Assembly: GCA_963662395.1 (NCBI GenBank)
Contig: OY759511.1
Span: 2,604,001 to 2,668,000, forward strand
Source: JAPOXR01 sp963662395
GTDB lineage: Bacteria; Pseudomonadota; Alphaproteobacteria; Rhodobacterales; Rhodobacteraceae
Direction: 5' to 3'
DNA length: 64,000 bases
Under the pieces are notes generated by a model. That model saw only the letters and a program-made list of their open reading frames with translations. It made no database searches and was not told the origin of the DNA. Position numbers and translations under genes: made by a program. Positions 44,101 to 52,600 of the stretch are shown here, piece by piece (the stretch's first letter is position 1; each line of letters opens with the position of its first letter).

Positions 44101-46163
44101 TCATCGAAAAACTGACGGCGGAAGGACATGTCGTCGGCGAGATATCCGGGCGAACGCTTGCCTATCGCGGCCAGCGCATTGTCAGGCGGGAAGGAACGGA
44201 CCGCAGATCGGTCGTCGATTCCTTCAATGATGGCGGGACCGACGTGCTGATCTACAACATGGCCGGGGCCACCGGCGGCTCCTACCACGCGGCACCGGAA
44301 TTCGGTGATCGCCGACCACGAACGCTGATCGAGATGGAAACACCGGTCGATATCATCAAGTATATCCAGGCCCAGGGGCGGGGAAACCGCTACGGGCAGG
44401 TGGCGCGTCCGCGTATCGTGTCGGTGATGACTGGTCTGATACCGGAGATGCGGATCCTGCAGCAGCGAAACCGCAAATTGCGGGCCCTGGGCGCCAGCGT
44501 CGACGGCAATCGTTCGCACCCGCTGCTCCTTGATGATGTGCCGGATTTTCTGAACAAGGTCGGAGATCTGGCAACAACGCAGGTGTTGCGGTCGCTGCCG
44601 GGCCTGGCAAGGCGACTGGGCTTCCGGGAGTTCGTGTCAGGATCCGGCGACGAGCAAGAAGCGCCGGTGGGCGAGATGCCGAACGATTCCGGAGCGTCGG
44701 GCAGCGTGATCGAGTCGATCGCCAACCGGGTATTGTCCCGATCACTGGTTCTGCCGGCCGTCGAACAGACCCGACTGATCGACCTGATCCGCATCGAGTT
44801 CGAAGCCATTGTCGAGGAGCTGGAGAGTCGGAATGCCAACCCCCTGCGTCCGAAGGAAATCTCCGGCGAAATCGAGATTCATGGCACCACGCTGTATTCG
44901 GGGCTGGACCGCGACGATGATGATCTGGAGACATCGGCATTCGCTGCTCCGCTCTACATGTCGACCGGAACCCACCATCTGAATGAAGAGCCCATCACCG
45001 GTGACCAACTGTTGCAGATGGTGGGCCGGGCACGAATCGCTGCCGGTTCCGACGGGTTTGCACCATATGCGTCCCGGGTCGAAGCCATGCTGCCAACCCT
45101 GCTTGGCCATCTTGTCCGGCAGGATTCGACCATCAGCGAAGCGCTGGCGGCACCGGACCGTCAACCGTTCAATTTCAGGAGCCGGCACCACCGGCTGGTC
45201 CGCTTCATCGGGATGCTGCGATCCATCCGGCCGGGAGCGGTGGTGCAGATGGACGGCGAAGATGGCGAGCATGACGGCCTGTTGCGGACGATTGTCGGGC
45301 TGACCGCGCCGGCCGATGATCACGTCCACCTCCCCCAGGCCTACCGGATACGGGCCGTGGCGCCGGGTGACCAGCGACCGCAGATCCATACCCTGAAGCG
45401 CCTGCTGTCATTCAGACCGGAGGCGGTCAGGATCCTGCCGGGGATAGAGGATGGCGACAACGTGCATCATATCCGCGGGTTTGCGCAGCAGCTGGCGCTG
45501 GGCAGGCGCTACCCGGTGCAGGTTCTGAACGGAAACCTGTTGGCAGCGATCACGGAAGCACAGCGACACCGGCTGGGCACCATGTGCCTGTATCGTGAGC
45601 AGGATGGCGGGCTGCGCCGGGGAATCGTGGTGCGGCAATCCAAGGTCAACCTGGAATACCTGCCAGCGGTCATTCCCTCCGCACGGATTGCGGCAGGGCT
45701 GGTGGCGCGGCACCTGGCCAGCGAGTCCGACACCAGGCTGACGATCTGGATCGGCCAGCGGACCAGCCCGGATTTCAGCATCTCCATCGAGGCAGTCAGC
45801 GGCAGGAATGACGGCTTCGGGCCCCTGGTCAGGCTTCAGGCCACGAGGTCCTTTCGGCGCTCGCTGCCTGACTTCGCCAGCGTGTTCGGAACCCGGGCCA
45901 GGACAGCATTTCGCTTGGCCAACGGTGCCTCGAAAGTCGAGGAAATTCTCTCGGCTCTCGATGGGCAGGACCTGCTGACCGACGGGCTCCATCGCCCGGA
46001 TGTCAATGAACTGATCGGAATCATCGATGAATCGGGGACGCTGCCGCCGCATCTCGACCTGGGGCGGCTTTACCCGGCAGATGCGGAAGCAGACGTCGAG
46101 AACGGGCAACCAGGTCACGGCCGGGAAACCGCCGACTGCTCCCTGGCTGCGCTGCCGGCATGA
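41172..46163 (+). CDS. Strawberry-notch-type (SBNO) superfamily 2 helicase of a mobile element
   Basis: A 1,663-residue protein. The central SF2 engine has ADQTGVGKGRSLAAM (Walker A from about 549), CNLVITNYSQF, LLVLDESHNA (DESH at 688-691), VFATATPMRN, and in the second half ITFHSTSASL, VLIYNMAGATGGS and the arginine-finger motif QGRGNRYGQV (from about 1068). These are the SBNO AAA and helicase-C patterns seen in phage and plasmid 'methylase/helicase' proteins. The N-terminal 500 residues recall the methylase part of such fusions but no NPPY motif is visible, so methylation is unlikely. TTG 41172 follows GGGAGG. It probably unwinds or protects transferred DNA. Confidence 0.85.
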   Translation: MPSQPISDSPPVEWVAFADNSAVLRRMIRSNGARGLLLQFARGSQHADTRRRALEAGFLDFGETGDVYLMAPEKPSRFDARKMARILGSSVVLISRSRLESYPWTVDYRESDLGRGRIEGRAVPGRPEFIGRNFHGEDVFRHHSGTRFRKIRDGGGKSRQVEEAGPRSGPEYLRAASREDLQAIAAGLLSMAGKGPLDNSDLRRVAAAVVEGANQADAMPTLEDVQSILKDRLLEMVVETTMEEGDSRSSYHKAVRLADNAQALIDSAPADDGGQLNPSVFLLIFLRRLTSQVQEIDLLGNSRLGISAPKLKNSRHPQHQLYDLTDGDRSGLHERVLNILGRRQDDGTSMLLLDGGAGEEHVAGVRSVIGKGHAIEVVAEIAPVVAVGRHEGPSVSLIIVGERRPSPNESLPQAARRTFSVFGRDDLDRLHVEILRSRRKIRDWHAAVERTAGQEDPERQDNLRQCPYVPLSRASSPFTMVPKSLEASTAKALRRVAGDVERHGGIDAAVAGMLGMPVGELGTILTAEQVDAVAMRQSAGIRERAFLLADQTGVGKGRSLAAMVYHRLREGGKVLYLTENAEINIRDVWRDLGAVGALDAVRPAILAARHVELMTVATTGVPPGKTAKPPGYVTLPAATRRTILESGDWPAGCNLVITNYSQFNRGPDSPAGRWAGAALDDSTLLVLDESHNAINPGANTGKAVRTMIESVGPGNVVFATATPMRNPAGADLYRPLLPAVENRRFDSSLDDLVPGGETAQESFTTMLSEDGVFLRRDHDLSTVEFEIRLPDDQQIAGYQEIMNRFSPLVELMIDASLRVGSLIGRAQSRRYAQMVADGLDEETARAQCRALFQYSGAVGGPLVRLARVAINAIKVDQVVEEVLNEIREGRKPLITFHSTSASLLNEIAADRQEMMETPLSLSDQIVRVAESIFRIKYEDTIQDARERSPEIRAISERMSELIARLPADLPVSPVDAVIEKLTAEGHVVGEISGRTLAYRGQRIVRREGTDRRSVVDSFNDGGTDVLIYNMAGATGGSYHAAPEFGDRRPRTLIEMETPVDIIKYIQAQGRGNRYGQVARPRIVSVMTGLIPEMRILQQRNRKLRALGASVDGNRSHPLLLDDVPDFLNKVGDLATTQVLRSLPGLARRLGFREFVSGSGDEQEAPVGEMPNDSGASGSVIESIANRVLSRSLVLPAVEQTRLIDLIRIEFEAIVEELESRNANPLRPKEISGEIEIHGTTLYSGLDRDDDDLETSAFAAPLYMSTGTHHLNEEPITGDQLLQMVGRARIAAGSDGFAPYASRVEAMLPTLLGHLVRQDSTISEALAAPDRQPFNFRSRHHRLVRFIGMLRSIRPGAVVQMDGEDGEHDGLLRTIVGLTAPADDHVHLPQAYRIRAVAPGDQRPQIHTLKRLLSFRPEAVRILPGIEDGDNVHHIRGFAQQLALGRRYPVQVLNGNLLAAITEAQRHRLGTMCLYREQDGGLRRGIVVRQSKVNLEYLPAVIPSARIAAGLVARHLASESDTRLTIWIGQRTSPDFSISIEAVSGRNDGFGPLVRLQATRSFRRSLPDFASVFGTRARTAFRLANGASKVEEILSALDGQDLLTDGLHRPDVNELIGIIDESGTLPPHLDLGRLYPADAEADVENGQPGHGRETADCSLAALPA

Positions 46164-46372
46164 CCGTACATCCCGAACCGGCCGACCGCCCGTGCCCGGG
46201 TCGCCACCGCGATGCCGCGATCCCCGAACCGCATGCCATCAACGGCATGCAGGAATGTCGCAACGGCGGTCGGAACCGCGCTTTGCGCAAGTCGTTGCCG
46301 ATGAATATCCTGGGCAGGCCCGGCCCGATGTGAAGGCCCGGCCCGGCCGAACCGTGCAGCAGGATCATCACC

Positions 46373-46990
46373 ATGTCGAATTCCAGCTCCTTCTATCACC
46401 TGATCCTGATTTCGGGGCCGCCGAGGGCAGGCAAGAACCGGGCAGGAACCTGCCTGGAAGAATGGCTTGATGGCGACCATTTTGCCTTGTCGAACTACGT
46501 GAAGCGAAAGACCCACGAATATTACGGGCTTGGCACGGAGTTGGCGCCTCTGCATTTCGAGGACATCAAGGATTTGCCGAACCCGCATTTCGGCGGGCTG
46601 TCAGCGCGCCAAGCCTATATCAGGTACAGCGAAAGGGTCATGAAGCCGAAGCATGGCCGCGGTTTCCTCGGTAATATCGCCGTGAAACGCATCTTGTCCA
46701 ACATCCTTCAGGACCGGATATCGATCGTCTCCGGGGTCGGGTTTGCCGACGAAGTCATGCCGATGGTGAATTCTGTCGGTGCCGACAGGATTCTGCATGT
46801 CAGGTTGAACCCGTCCTTTGGCCAGGACCGCCACCGGGAAGACAGCCGCCAGCCGCTTGACCTTCAGGGGGATGGTGTTGAAGGCATCACGCTCGTCAAC
46901 CGCGACTGCCGGCAGCTGATCAAGGACGTGACGGCCGCCGCCAAGGGGTTTCCCGTTCCAGGGCCCAGGGGCGCTGCGAAGCTGCCGTGA
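46373..46990 (+). CDS. P-loop NTPase, deoxynucleotide-monophosphate-kinase-like
   Basis: A 205-residue protein starting with LILISGPPRAGKNRAG, a Walker A of the (d)NMP kinase type (GPPxAGK), then an adenylate-kinase-like fold with YVKRKTHEYYG and a later SIVSGVGFADEVMP. Phage-type dNMP kinases share the opening and size. It follows the helicase by 209 bp on the same strand. Function is inferred only from the P-loop, and a repair or regulatory NTPase is also possible. Confidence 0.6.
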   Translation: MSNSSSFYHLILISGPPRAGKNRAGTCLEEWLDGDHFALSNYVKRKTHEYYGLGTELAPLHFEDIKDLPNPHFGGLSARQAYIRYSERVMKPKHGRGFLGNIAVKRILSNILQDRISIVSGVGFADEVMPMVNSVGADRILHVRLNPSFGQDRHREDSRQPLDLQGDGVEGITLVNRDCRQLIKDVTAAAKGFPVPGPRGAAKLP

Positions 46991-47314
46991 CCGGATTCGG
47001 CACGGGATCTGATACCTGGTCAACCATATCAGGCCGCCAGGGTATCGATTTCACGGGTCGGGTGAGTGGCCAGAACGCAAGACCTCGGGAAGTTCGTCAC
47101 TTGCCAACATGCTCAGTGACCTCATGTTTCGGCTCCCGGATCAATTGGCTGTGAGGCGTTCCCGGCTGGCTGGACAGTTCGGACACACGGATCACAAGCG
47201 ATGCCGGCCCGGTTCGGTGCTCGGCGTCAACTCACCGAAATTCTTCCGCATCAAGACATGGGTGTCGAATCCGGGATGCCGTGGCCGTGCAGTTTCCCGA
47301 TGGTGGCTTCGCGG
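46991..47314. other. 324-bp gap, nothing recognised
   Basis: Lies between the kinase-like gene and the oxidoreductase (convergent). Short open frames on both strands carry no family signature or SD. It marks the edge where the Dot/Icm-like block ends and metabolic genes begin. Confidence 0.4.
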
Positions 47315-48391
47315 CTATTGCGGGTCAAGCGTGACCGGCCGGTTCATTACTGCCGACTGCCCGGCCGCTAGCGCAAACCGGAGCACCTGGCGCCCCTCGG
47401 CAGCGGTCAGCACCGGTGTGCCGCCATTCCTCACCACATCGATGAAATGGCGTGTGGACAGGACGAAGCTTTGCTCCCATCCGGTCTCGATGTCGTGGAA
47501 CTCCTGCATCCGGCCGTCGCGGTAGAGAGTCAGGGGTGCGGCTCCAGGGAGCCGGCCGTGGCCGCAATTGATCCAGATCACCCCACGGCTGCCGGTGACC
47601 TCCACCCGGTCATCCTGGGCATAGTGCCTGGTGTCTATCTCGAGTTCCGGCGAATAGACGACTTCGAGATTGCCGATCCGGCCTTCGGGAAAGCGAAAAC
47701 TGATCATGGACGGGGCATCGAAGACAAATCCGTCGGCACGCCGCGTGGCTCCGATGAAAGCGTGAACCTCGGTCGGATTGCCCATGAAATGCCAGGCAAG
47801 TGCAAATTTGTGGTGGCCGTCGTCGAAAACCAGCGGGCCACCGCCCGACTTCGATTGATCCTGGCGCCAGCTCTCGCTGCGGGCCGGAACATCCCATGCC
47901 GTCTTGCTGCAGCCCGGATTGCTCTTGATGCGTATCGACAGCAAATCCCCGATCGCCCCCTGCCTGACCAGCTGCGAGGCCCTGGTTACCGGTGGAAAGA
48001 ACAGAAAATTCTCGAATACCTTGAAGGGGCGAGTGGAATCGGCCGCCGCCTCGACCAGCCGGTCGGCATCATCCGTTGACAGGCATATCGGCTTCTGCAG
48101 GGAAACAGCCTTGCCGGCGGCGATGGCCCTGAGGGCCAGGTCGAGATGATCATCATGGGGGACCAGTATCTCGACCAGATCGATGGCAGGATTGTCGAGA
48201 ATATCCGCCAGATCGTCGGTAACCGCCACCCTCTCGGCCCCCCATTCCTGCGCCTTCCTGCCGGCGCGGTCAGGGTCGACATCACAGAGCGCAACAATCC
48301 TGGAATCGGGGTTTTTCAGATACTCGATGGCATGCAGGTCGGAAATCCTGCCTGTTCCCACGATGCCCACCCCTGTCGGATTGCCAGTCAT
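47315..48391 (-). CDS. Gfo/Idh/MocA family oxidoreductase
   Basis: A 358-residue NAD(P)-dependent sugar or polyol dehydrogenase. The Rossmann motif is GIVGTGRISDLHAIEYL, the conserved Lys-Pro is in VSLQKPICL, and the catalytic region includes GGGPLVFDDGHHKFALA. Family members include inositol and glucose-fructose oxidoreductases. It is separate from the ABC operon at 49.5-53.7 kb on the opposite strand but plausibly works on the sugar taken up by it. No regulator gene adjoins. Confidence 0.91.
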   Translation of the reverse strand: MTGNPTGVGIVGTGRISDLHAIEYLKNPDSRIVALCDVDPDRAGRKAQEWGAERVAVTDDLADILDNPAIDLVEILVPHDDHLDLALRAIAAGKAVSLQKPICLSTDDADRLVEAAADSTRPFKVFENFLFFPPVTRASQLVRQGAIGDLLSIRIKSNPGCSKTAWDVPARSESWRQDQSKSGGGPLVFDDGHHKFALAWHFMGNPTEVHAFIGATRRADGFVFDAPSMISFRFPEGRIGNLEVVYSPELEIDTRHYAQDDRVEVTGSRGVIWINCGHGRLPGAAPLTLYRDGRMQEFHDIETGWEQSFVLSTRHFIDVVRNGGTPVLTAAEGRQVLRFALAAGQSAVMNRPVTLDPQ

Positions 48392-48901
48392 TCCCGTCTC
48401 CTGTTCCCTTCCTTTCGGCCGTCACGTGACCGGCACTCATCGGCGGCAGCCGAGCATAGATTTTCGGCAAAGGAGAATCGACAGCAATTCGCCGGAACGA
48501 CATCCGGGTGTTGCCGGTTGTCCGGACGGCATGGCCGCATTTGCGCATGTCCGCCGGCGCTGCCTGCAGTCAGAGGCCGCCGGCCGGCGCGCTGCCCAGC
48601 GTCAGGACCTCCTGAGGCGCAGGACCATGCCGCCGGCCGGTTCAAGCTCGACATCCCGACCGGGCATGGAAGGTGGTACCACATCGACAAAGCTGCCCGC
48701 CTTGCCCTCGGCATGATGACCAGGACGCTTTCGCCAGTTCCGGAAACTCTTCACGGACAGACTTGGCGGCGCGCCAAAACTCCGCTGCGTCATTCTCGAG
48801 GCCACACAATCGGAAACAGGACGCCGTCGTTTGCCCGATTACGCCTGCCGCGCCGCGGTTGGTGGACATATGGCTAGGATCTGGCCTGCTGGCGGTCAGC
48901 C
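48392..48901. other. 510-bp gap with decayed minus-strand coding traces
   Basis: Two minus-strand frames read as one broken gene: NDAAEFWRAAKSVREEFPEL (48869-48642 frame) then, after a shift near 48725, HHAEGKAGSFVDVVPPSMPG and a stop near 48602. The joined product has no family I can name. Remaining bases hold the upstream region of the oxidoreductase. Confidence 0.35.
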
Positions 48902-49153
48902 TCAGCCTCCGGACAACATCCAGCCAACCGCACCCACAACCGCGGCAGCGGTAGCCGCGTTCAGTGCAAGACCGATCACGATGATCCGCCAGGTCAGCTC
49001 GGCTTTCAATTCCGCCATATCTGCTTTCGTTGCCACCCCGCCGGTCACTCCGGCCCGGACGGCTTCAGTGATCGCCTCGGCCTGATCGGAGCTGAAGCCC
49101 CTGGCCTTGAGCTGGCGCGTCACCGCCAAGGTATCGAATGCAGCATCCACCAT
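48902..49153 (-). CDS. DUF1640-like (CCDC90-type) small coiled-coil membrane protein
   Basis: An 83-residue protein from ATG 49153: FDTLAVTRQLKARGFSSDQA opens the family, then ATKADMAELKAELTWR leads into a C-terminal membrane helix (IIVIGLALNAATAAAVVGAV). This matches the bacterial DUF1640 proteins, which have the same mutual order of helix, KAD-AELK repeat and anchor. A longer frame extends to 49300 but its first 49 residues are unlike the family. Function is unknown; these genes are frequent beside mobile elements in Alphaproteobacteria. Confidence 0.7.
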   Translation of the reverse strand: MVDAAFDTLAVTRQLKARGFSSDQAEAITEAVRAGVTGGVATKADMAELKAELTWRIIVIGLALNAATAAAVVGAVGWMLSGG

Positions 49154-49515
49154 GCAGGGAAGGTAGCACCGCCTGCCAGCTGATTCAACCGACTCCAGGT
49201 CGAACGAACGGCGAACACCAACCACCAATATCCATGCCGAGATCGATCTCGGGATGAAGGCCAGGGCCATGGCACTCACCGATGCCGGCCAGGAAGCCAC
49301 CGGTCGAAGATCGGAGCCAACTACCTCATGGCCATCAGGTCATGCCTGTACAACAACCGGTGGGCCGACTTCCTCGATCGGAAGGCAAACCTGGACCTGG
49401 CGGCGTAGACAACAGGAGTGGATTACACTTTCGTTCGCAAACAGAATTTGGATTCAGCCGTAGTCATCGTTTATAAGGAGGGAATCCGCAAAATCATGGG
49501 TGAGGAGGATTGATC
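49154..49515. other. 362-bp gap before the second sugar ABC operon
   Basis: The 3' part must hold the operon promoter. A plus-strand frame ending in TAG at 49408 encodes SKIGANYLMAIRSCLYNNRW and DFLDRKANLDLAA, which looks like the end of a decayed gene because it has no start; the family is not known to me. No operator palindrome was found. Confidence 0.35.
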
Positions 49516-50793
49516 ATGATTGAACTCACGAAACGCCGGTTGCCGAAGGCCGCGCATGCGGCTCCCGTTCTGGCATTGGCGATGTCGGTCAGCTTGGCGA
49601 GCCATGCAGATGAAGTGACCATAAGTCACTATTTCACCGGAGAGCTTGGCAAGGCGGCAATCGACCGGATTGCCGGGAATTTCGCCGAGGAGTCCGGCTT
49701 CACGCTGAAGGACAGCCCGGTTGGTCACGAAGATTTCAAGACCGATATCCTGGTCAGGGCAGCCGGTGGAAGCCTGCCGGATGTCTTCAGCTACTGGGCC
49801 GGGGCCCGGGTGCAGTTCGTGGTTGATTCAAACAGCCTGACCCCGATCGACGACATGTGGGCGCGCGAAGGCATGGATGATGTCATTGCCAAGGCATTGG
49901 CGGACAGTGCCACCCTCTACAATGGCAACCGGTACCTGGTCCCGGCCGGCTACCACTATGCCGGGTTCTTCTACAACAAGAAGGTGATGGACGATGCCGG
50001 GGTCGAGGAGTTCCCGACCGATTGGGAAGGGTTTCTGGCCCTGTGCGACACGCTGAAGGAAATGGGCGTGGCGCCGATTGCCCTTGGCTCGAAAAACCGG
50101 TGGCCTGCGCAGTTCTGGTTCGACTACCTGATCCTGCGGACCGCCGGTCCCGACTACCGGGCGAGCCTGATGGATGGAAGCGCCTCCTATGACGATCCGG
50201 AAGTCCACACCGCCATGGCAATGTGGAAGGATCTGGTCGACAGGGGCTACTTCGTTGAAAACGCCAATGCCGATAGCTGGACCGATGCCTCCGACCGGGT
50301 CTCCCGGGGCGAGGCGGCGATGACCCTGATGGGAACCTGGATTACCGGCTACTGGAACGGCAACGGGCTGTCTCCGGGCGAGGATTACGACTTCTTCGAA
50401 TTCCCGGCCATCACCGAGGGAGTTCCGAATGCGGTTGTCGGACCGGTTGACGGATGGGTGATTTCGGCCAATGCCGAGAACATCCCCGGGGCCGAGGCCT
50501 GGCTGGCATATTTCATCAAGAATGTCGATGCCCAGGTCGAATGGGCCAGCGTCCAGGGCGCCCTGTCCGGAAATGTCAATGTCGACCCGTCGGTCTACAA
50601 TTCGGTCATGCAACGGGCATCGGCAGCGGTTGCGGCAGCCGAGGCATTCGCTTTCAACTACGATCTGGCCACGCCGCCACCGGTCGCCGAGGTCGGCCTG
50701 TCCATGTTCGCCGAATTCATGGATGATCCGGATAACTATGCGTCGCTGCTTTCGGACAGCCAGGATGCCGCCATGCAGGCGTTCGACAACTGA
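49516..50793 (+). CDS. Sugar ABC transporter substrate-binding protein (family 1), second system
   Basis: A 425-residue periplasmic binding protein. Signal peptide to about residue 29 (LALAMSVSLASHA), mature start DEVTISHYFTGELG. SD GAGGAGG at 49502-49508 lies 7 bp before ATG 49516. Family features: FSYWAGARVQF, YAGFFYNKKVMDDAG, GEAAMTLMGTWITGYW. It heads a complete four-gene import operon and is followed by a strong attenuator hairpin. Ligand is not deducible, probably an oligosaccharide or sugar derivative. Confidence 0.92.
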   Translation: MIELTKRRLPKAAHAAPVLALAMSVSLASHADEVTISHYFTGELGKAAIDRIAGNFAEESGFTLKDSPVGHEDFKTDILVRAAGGSLPDVFSYWAGARVQFVVDSNSLTPIDDMWAREGMDDVIAKALADSATLYNGNRYLVPAGYHYAGFFYNKKVMDDAGVEEFPTDWEGFLALCDTLKEMGVAPIALGSKNRWPAQFWFDYLILRTAGPDYRASLMDGSASYDDPEVHTAMAMWKDLVDRGYFVENANADSWTDASDRVSRGEAAMTLMGTWITGYWNGNGLSPGEDYDFFEFPAITEGVPNAVVGPVDGWVISANAENIPGAEAWLAYFIKNVDAQVEWASVQGALSGNVNVDPSVYNSVMQRASAAVAAAEAFAFNYDLATPPPVAEVGLSMFAEFMDDPDNYASLLSDSQDAAMQAFDN

Positions 50794-50807
50794 TCAACGA
50801 ACAGTTC

Positions 50808-50842
50808 GGGGGGAGCGGGCACGGTCCTGCTCCCCCCTTTTT
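50808..50842 (+). terminator. Rho-independent terminator/attenuator after the binding-protein gene
   Basis: A perfect 9-bp stem (GGGGGGAGC 50808-50816, GCTCCCCCC 50829-50837) followed by TTTTT (50838-50842). It lies 15 bp after the binding-protein stop and 20 bp before the permease, so partial termination would keep binding protein in excess of permease. Confidence 0.85.
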
Positions 50843-50862
50843 CCTGATGGGCAGCTGGGCCG

Positions 50863-51744
50863 GTGGAAAAGAGCAACAGATTCTGGCGGGCAATCCTGCT
50901 GGCGGGACCGCTGGCCGTGTTTTCCGTCTTCGTCATCTGGCCGCTGCTCAGTTCGTTCTATTACAGTTTCACCAACTGGAACGGGTTCAATCCCGAGTAT
51001 GACTTCATCGGGTTTTCCAACTACACGAAGATCGTCACCGACAAGCTGTTCCTGAATGCCGCCATCAACACGGTGATCTGGATGGTGGCGGCCATCCTGC
51101 TGCCAACCCTGCTCGGACTGGCGCTGGCGCTGCTGATCGACAGCCGGGTGCCGGGAGGGACGATATTCAAGTCGATCTTCTACCTGCCGATATGCCTGTC
51201 GGCGGTGGTAGTCGGGCAGATCTGGGTATGGATCTACCAGCAGGATTGGGGCCTGCTGAACACCGTCATCAGCCTGGTCACAGGCGAGACCATGCGGTTC
51301 CCGTGGTTGGCAAAACCGGATACGGCCCTCGGGTCGGTCATCGTCGCCTGGTCATGGCAGCAGACCGGCCTGTCGATGGTGATCTTCCTGGCAGGGCTGA
51401 CCTCCATTCCCGAAGAATTGCTCGAGGTCTGCGAGATCGAAGGCACATCGACATGGCAGAAGATCCGCCTGGTGGTCATTCCACTCCTGGCCCCGGCCAC
51501 CGTGGTGGTGGTTGCCCTCAGCGTCATCAACTCGCTCAAGGGATTCGACATCCTCTACATCATGACCGGTGGCGGGCCATTTCACTCTTCGGACACGCTG
51601 GCCATGCACATGTACAATGAATCCTTCCGGAAATACCTCATGGGCTATGGCAGCGCCATTTCCGTGGTACTGTTCCTGGTGACATTGACGGTGATCCGCA
51701 TCTATTTCCGCCAGCTCCGCAAGGTCGACGAGATCCATGGCTGA
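50863..51744 (+). CDS. Sugar ABC transporter permease (UgpA/MalF-like), second system
   Basis: A 293-residue permease with six helices, starting at GTG 50863 (AILLAGPLAVFSVFVIWPLL) and carrying the EAA loop EVCEIEGTSTWQKIRLVVIP. Short periplasmic loops, unlike the MalF-like protein at 24430. The stop overlaps the next permease start by 8 bp. Confidence 0.93.
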   Translation: MEKSNRFWRAILLAGPLAVFSVFVIWPLLSSFYYSFTNWNGFNPEYDFIGFSNYTKIVTDKLFLNAAINTVIWMVAAILLPTLLGLALALLIDSRVPGGTIFKSIFYLPICLSAVVVGQIWVWIYQQDWGLLNTVISLVTGETMRFPWLAKPDTALGSVIVAWSWQQTGLSMVIFLAGLTSIPEELLEVCEIEGTSTWQKIRLVVIPLLAPATVVVVALSVINSLKGFDILYIMTGGGPFHSSDTLAMHMYNESFRKYLMGYGSAISVVLFLVTLTVIRIYFRQLRKVDEIHG

Positions 51745-52597
51745 GGCCGTGTCACGGGAAGCTGCGACGCCGGAATTCAACCCCTGGCCTGCGGCAATAC
51801 TGGTTTCGCTGATGTGCCTGGCGGTGCTGTTCCTTGCGCCGACCATCGGGGTGATCCTGTCATCGGTCAAGACCACCCGCGATATCGCCTTCGGCGAATT
51901 GTGGGCAATTCCCGACAGCCTCTATCTCGGCAATTTCGCCGAGGTTGTCTTCAATCCGGCGGTGCATCGCTACATGATCAACACCCTGCTGGTTACCGCC
52001 CCAGCCACGGCTGCCTCCATCGCCCTCGGCGTGTTTGCCGGCTACGTGTTTTCGAAACTCCCCTTCCGGGGCAGCGACATCCTGTTCCTGGTCATTGTCT
52101 CGGGCATGTTCTTTCCGCCGCAAGTCATCCTCATCCCGCTGTTCCGGCTGTTCAATACCTTCGGAATGATCGACACGCTGTGGCCGATCATCATCGTGCA
52201 CACGGCGCTGGGAATTCCGATCTGCACCCTGCTCATGCGGAATTTCTTTTCCACCGTCCCCAACGCGCTCAGGGAGGCGGCGATTCTCGAGGGTGCCAAT
52301 GAATGGCAGGTGCTTGTCCGGGTCGCCTTGCCATTGAGCCTGCCGGCGATTGCCGTATTGGCAACCCTGCAGTTTACCTGGATCTGGAATGATTTCCTGT
52401 GGCCGCTGATTTTCACCAACTCCGACGAAAAACGGACCATCATGATCGGCATTGTCAACCTGAAGGGGCAGTATTCGGTTGCCTGGGGGGTGCAGGGGGC
52501 GCTGTCGCTGATCGCCAGCATCCCGACGCTGGTCGTGTTCCTGTTCTTTCAGCGCTACTTCATCAAGGGAATGACCATGGGGGCGGTGAAGGGGTGA
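51737..52597 (+). CDS. Sugar ABC transporter permease (UgpE/MalG-like), second system
   Basis: A 286-residue permease with six helices. The EAA loop is LREAAILEGANEWQVLVRVA, followed by LPAIAVLATLQFTWIWND. ATG 51737 overlaps the upstream stop. It completes the pore with the UgpA-like subunit. The ATPase follows after 3 bp. Confidence 0.93.
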   Translation: MAEAVSREAATPEFNPWPAAILVSLMCLAVLFLAPTIGVILSSVKTTRDIAFGELWAIPDSLYLGNFAEVVFNPAVHRYMINTLLVTAPATAASIALGVFAGYVFSKLPFRGSDILFLVIVSGMFFPPQVILIPLFRLFNTFGMIDTLWPIIIVHTALGIPICTLLMRNFFSTVPNALREAAILEGANEWQVLVRVALPLSLPAIAVLATLQFTWIWNDFLWPLIFTNSDEKRTIMIGIVNLKGQYSVAWGVQGALSLIASIPTLVVFLFFQRYFIKGMTMGAVKG

Positions 52598-52600
52598 GCC

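Noticed and set aside
42621..44519. 632-codon open frame on minus opposite the giant helicase
   Set aside because: Antisense to a clearly coding gene with complete helicase motifs; composition rich in Arg, Pro and Gln; no family signature. A GC-rich third-position shadow.
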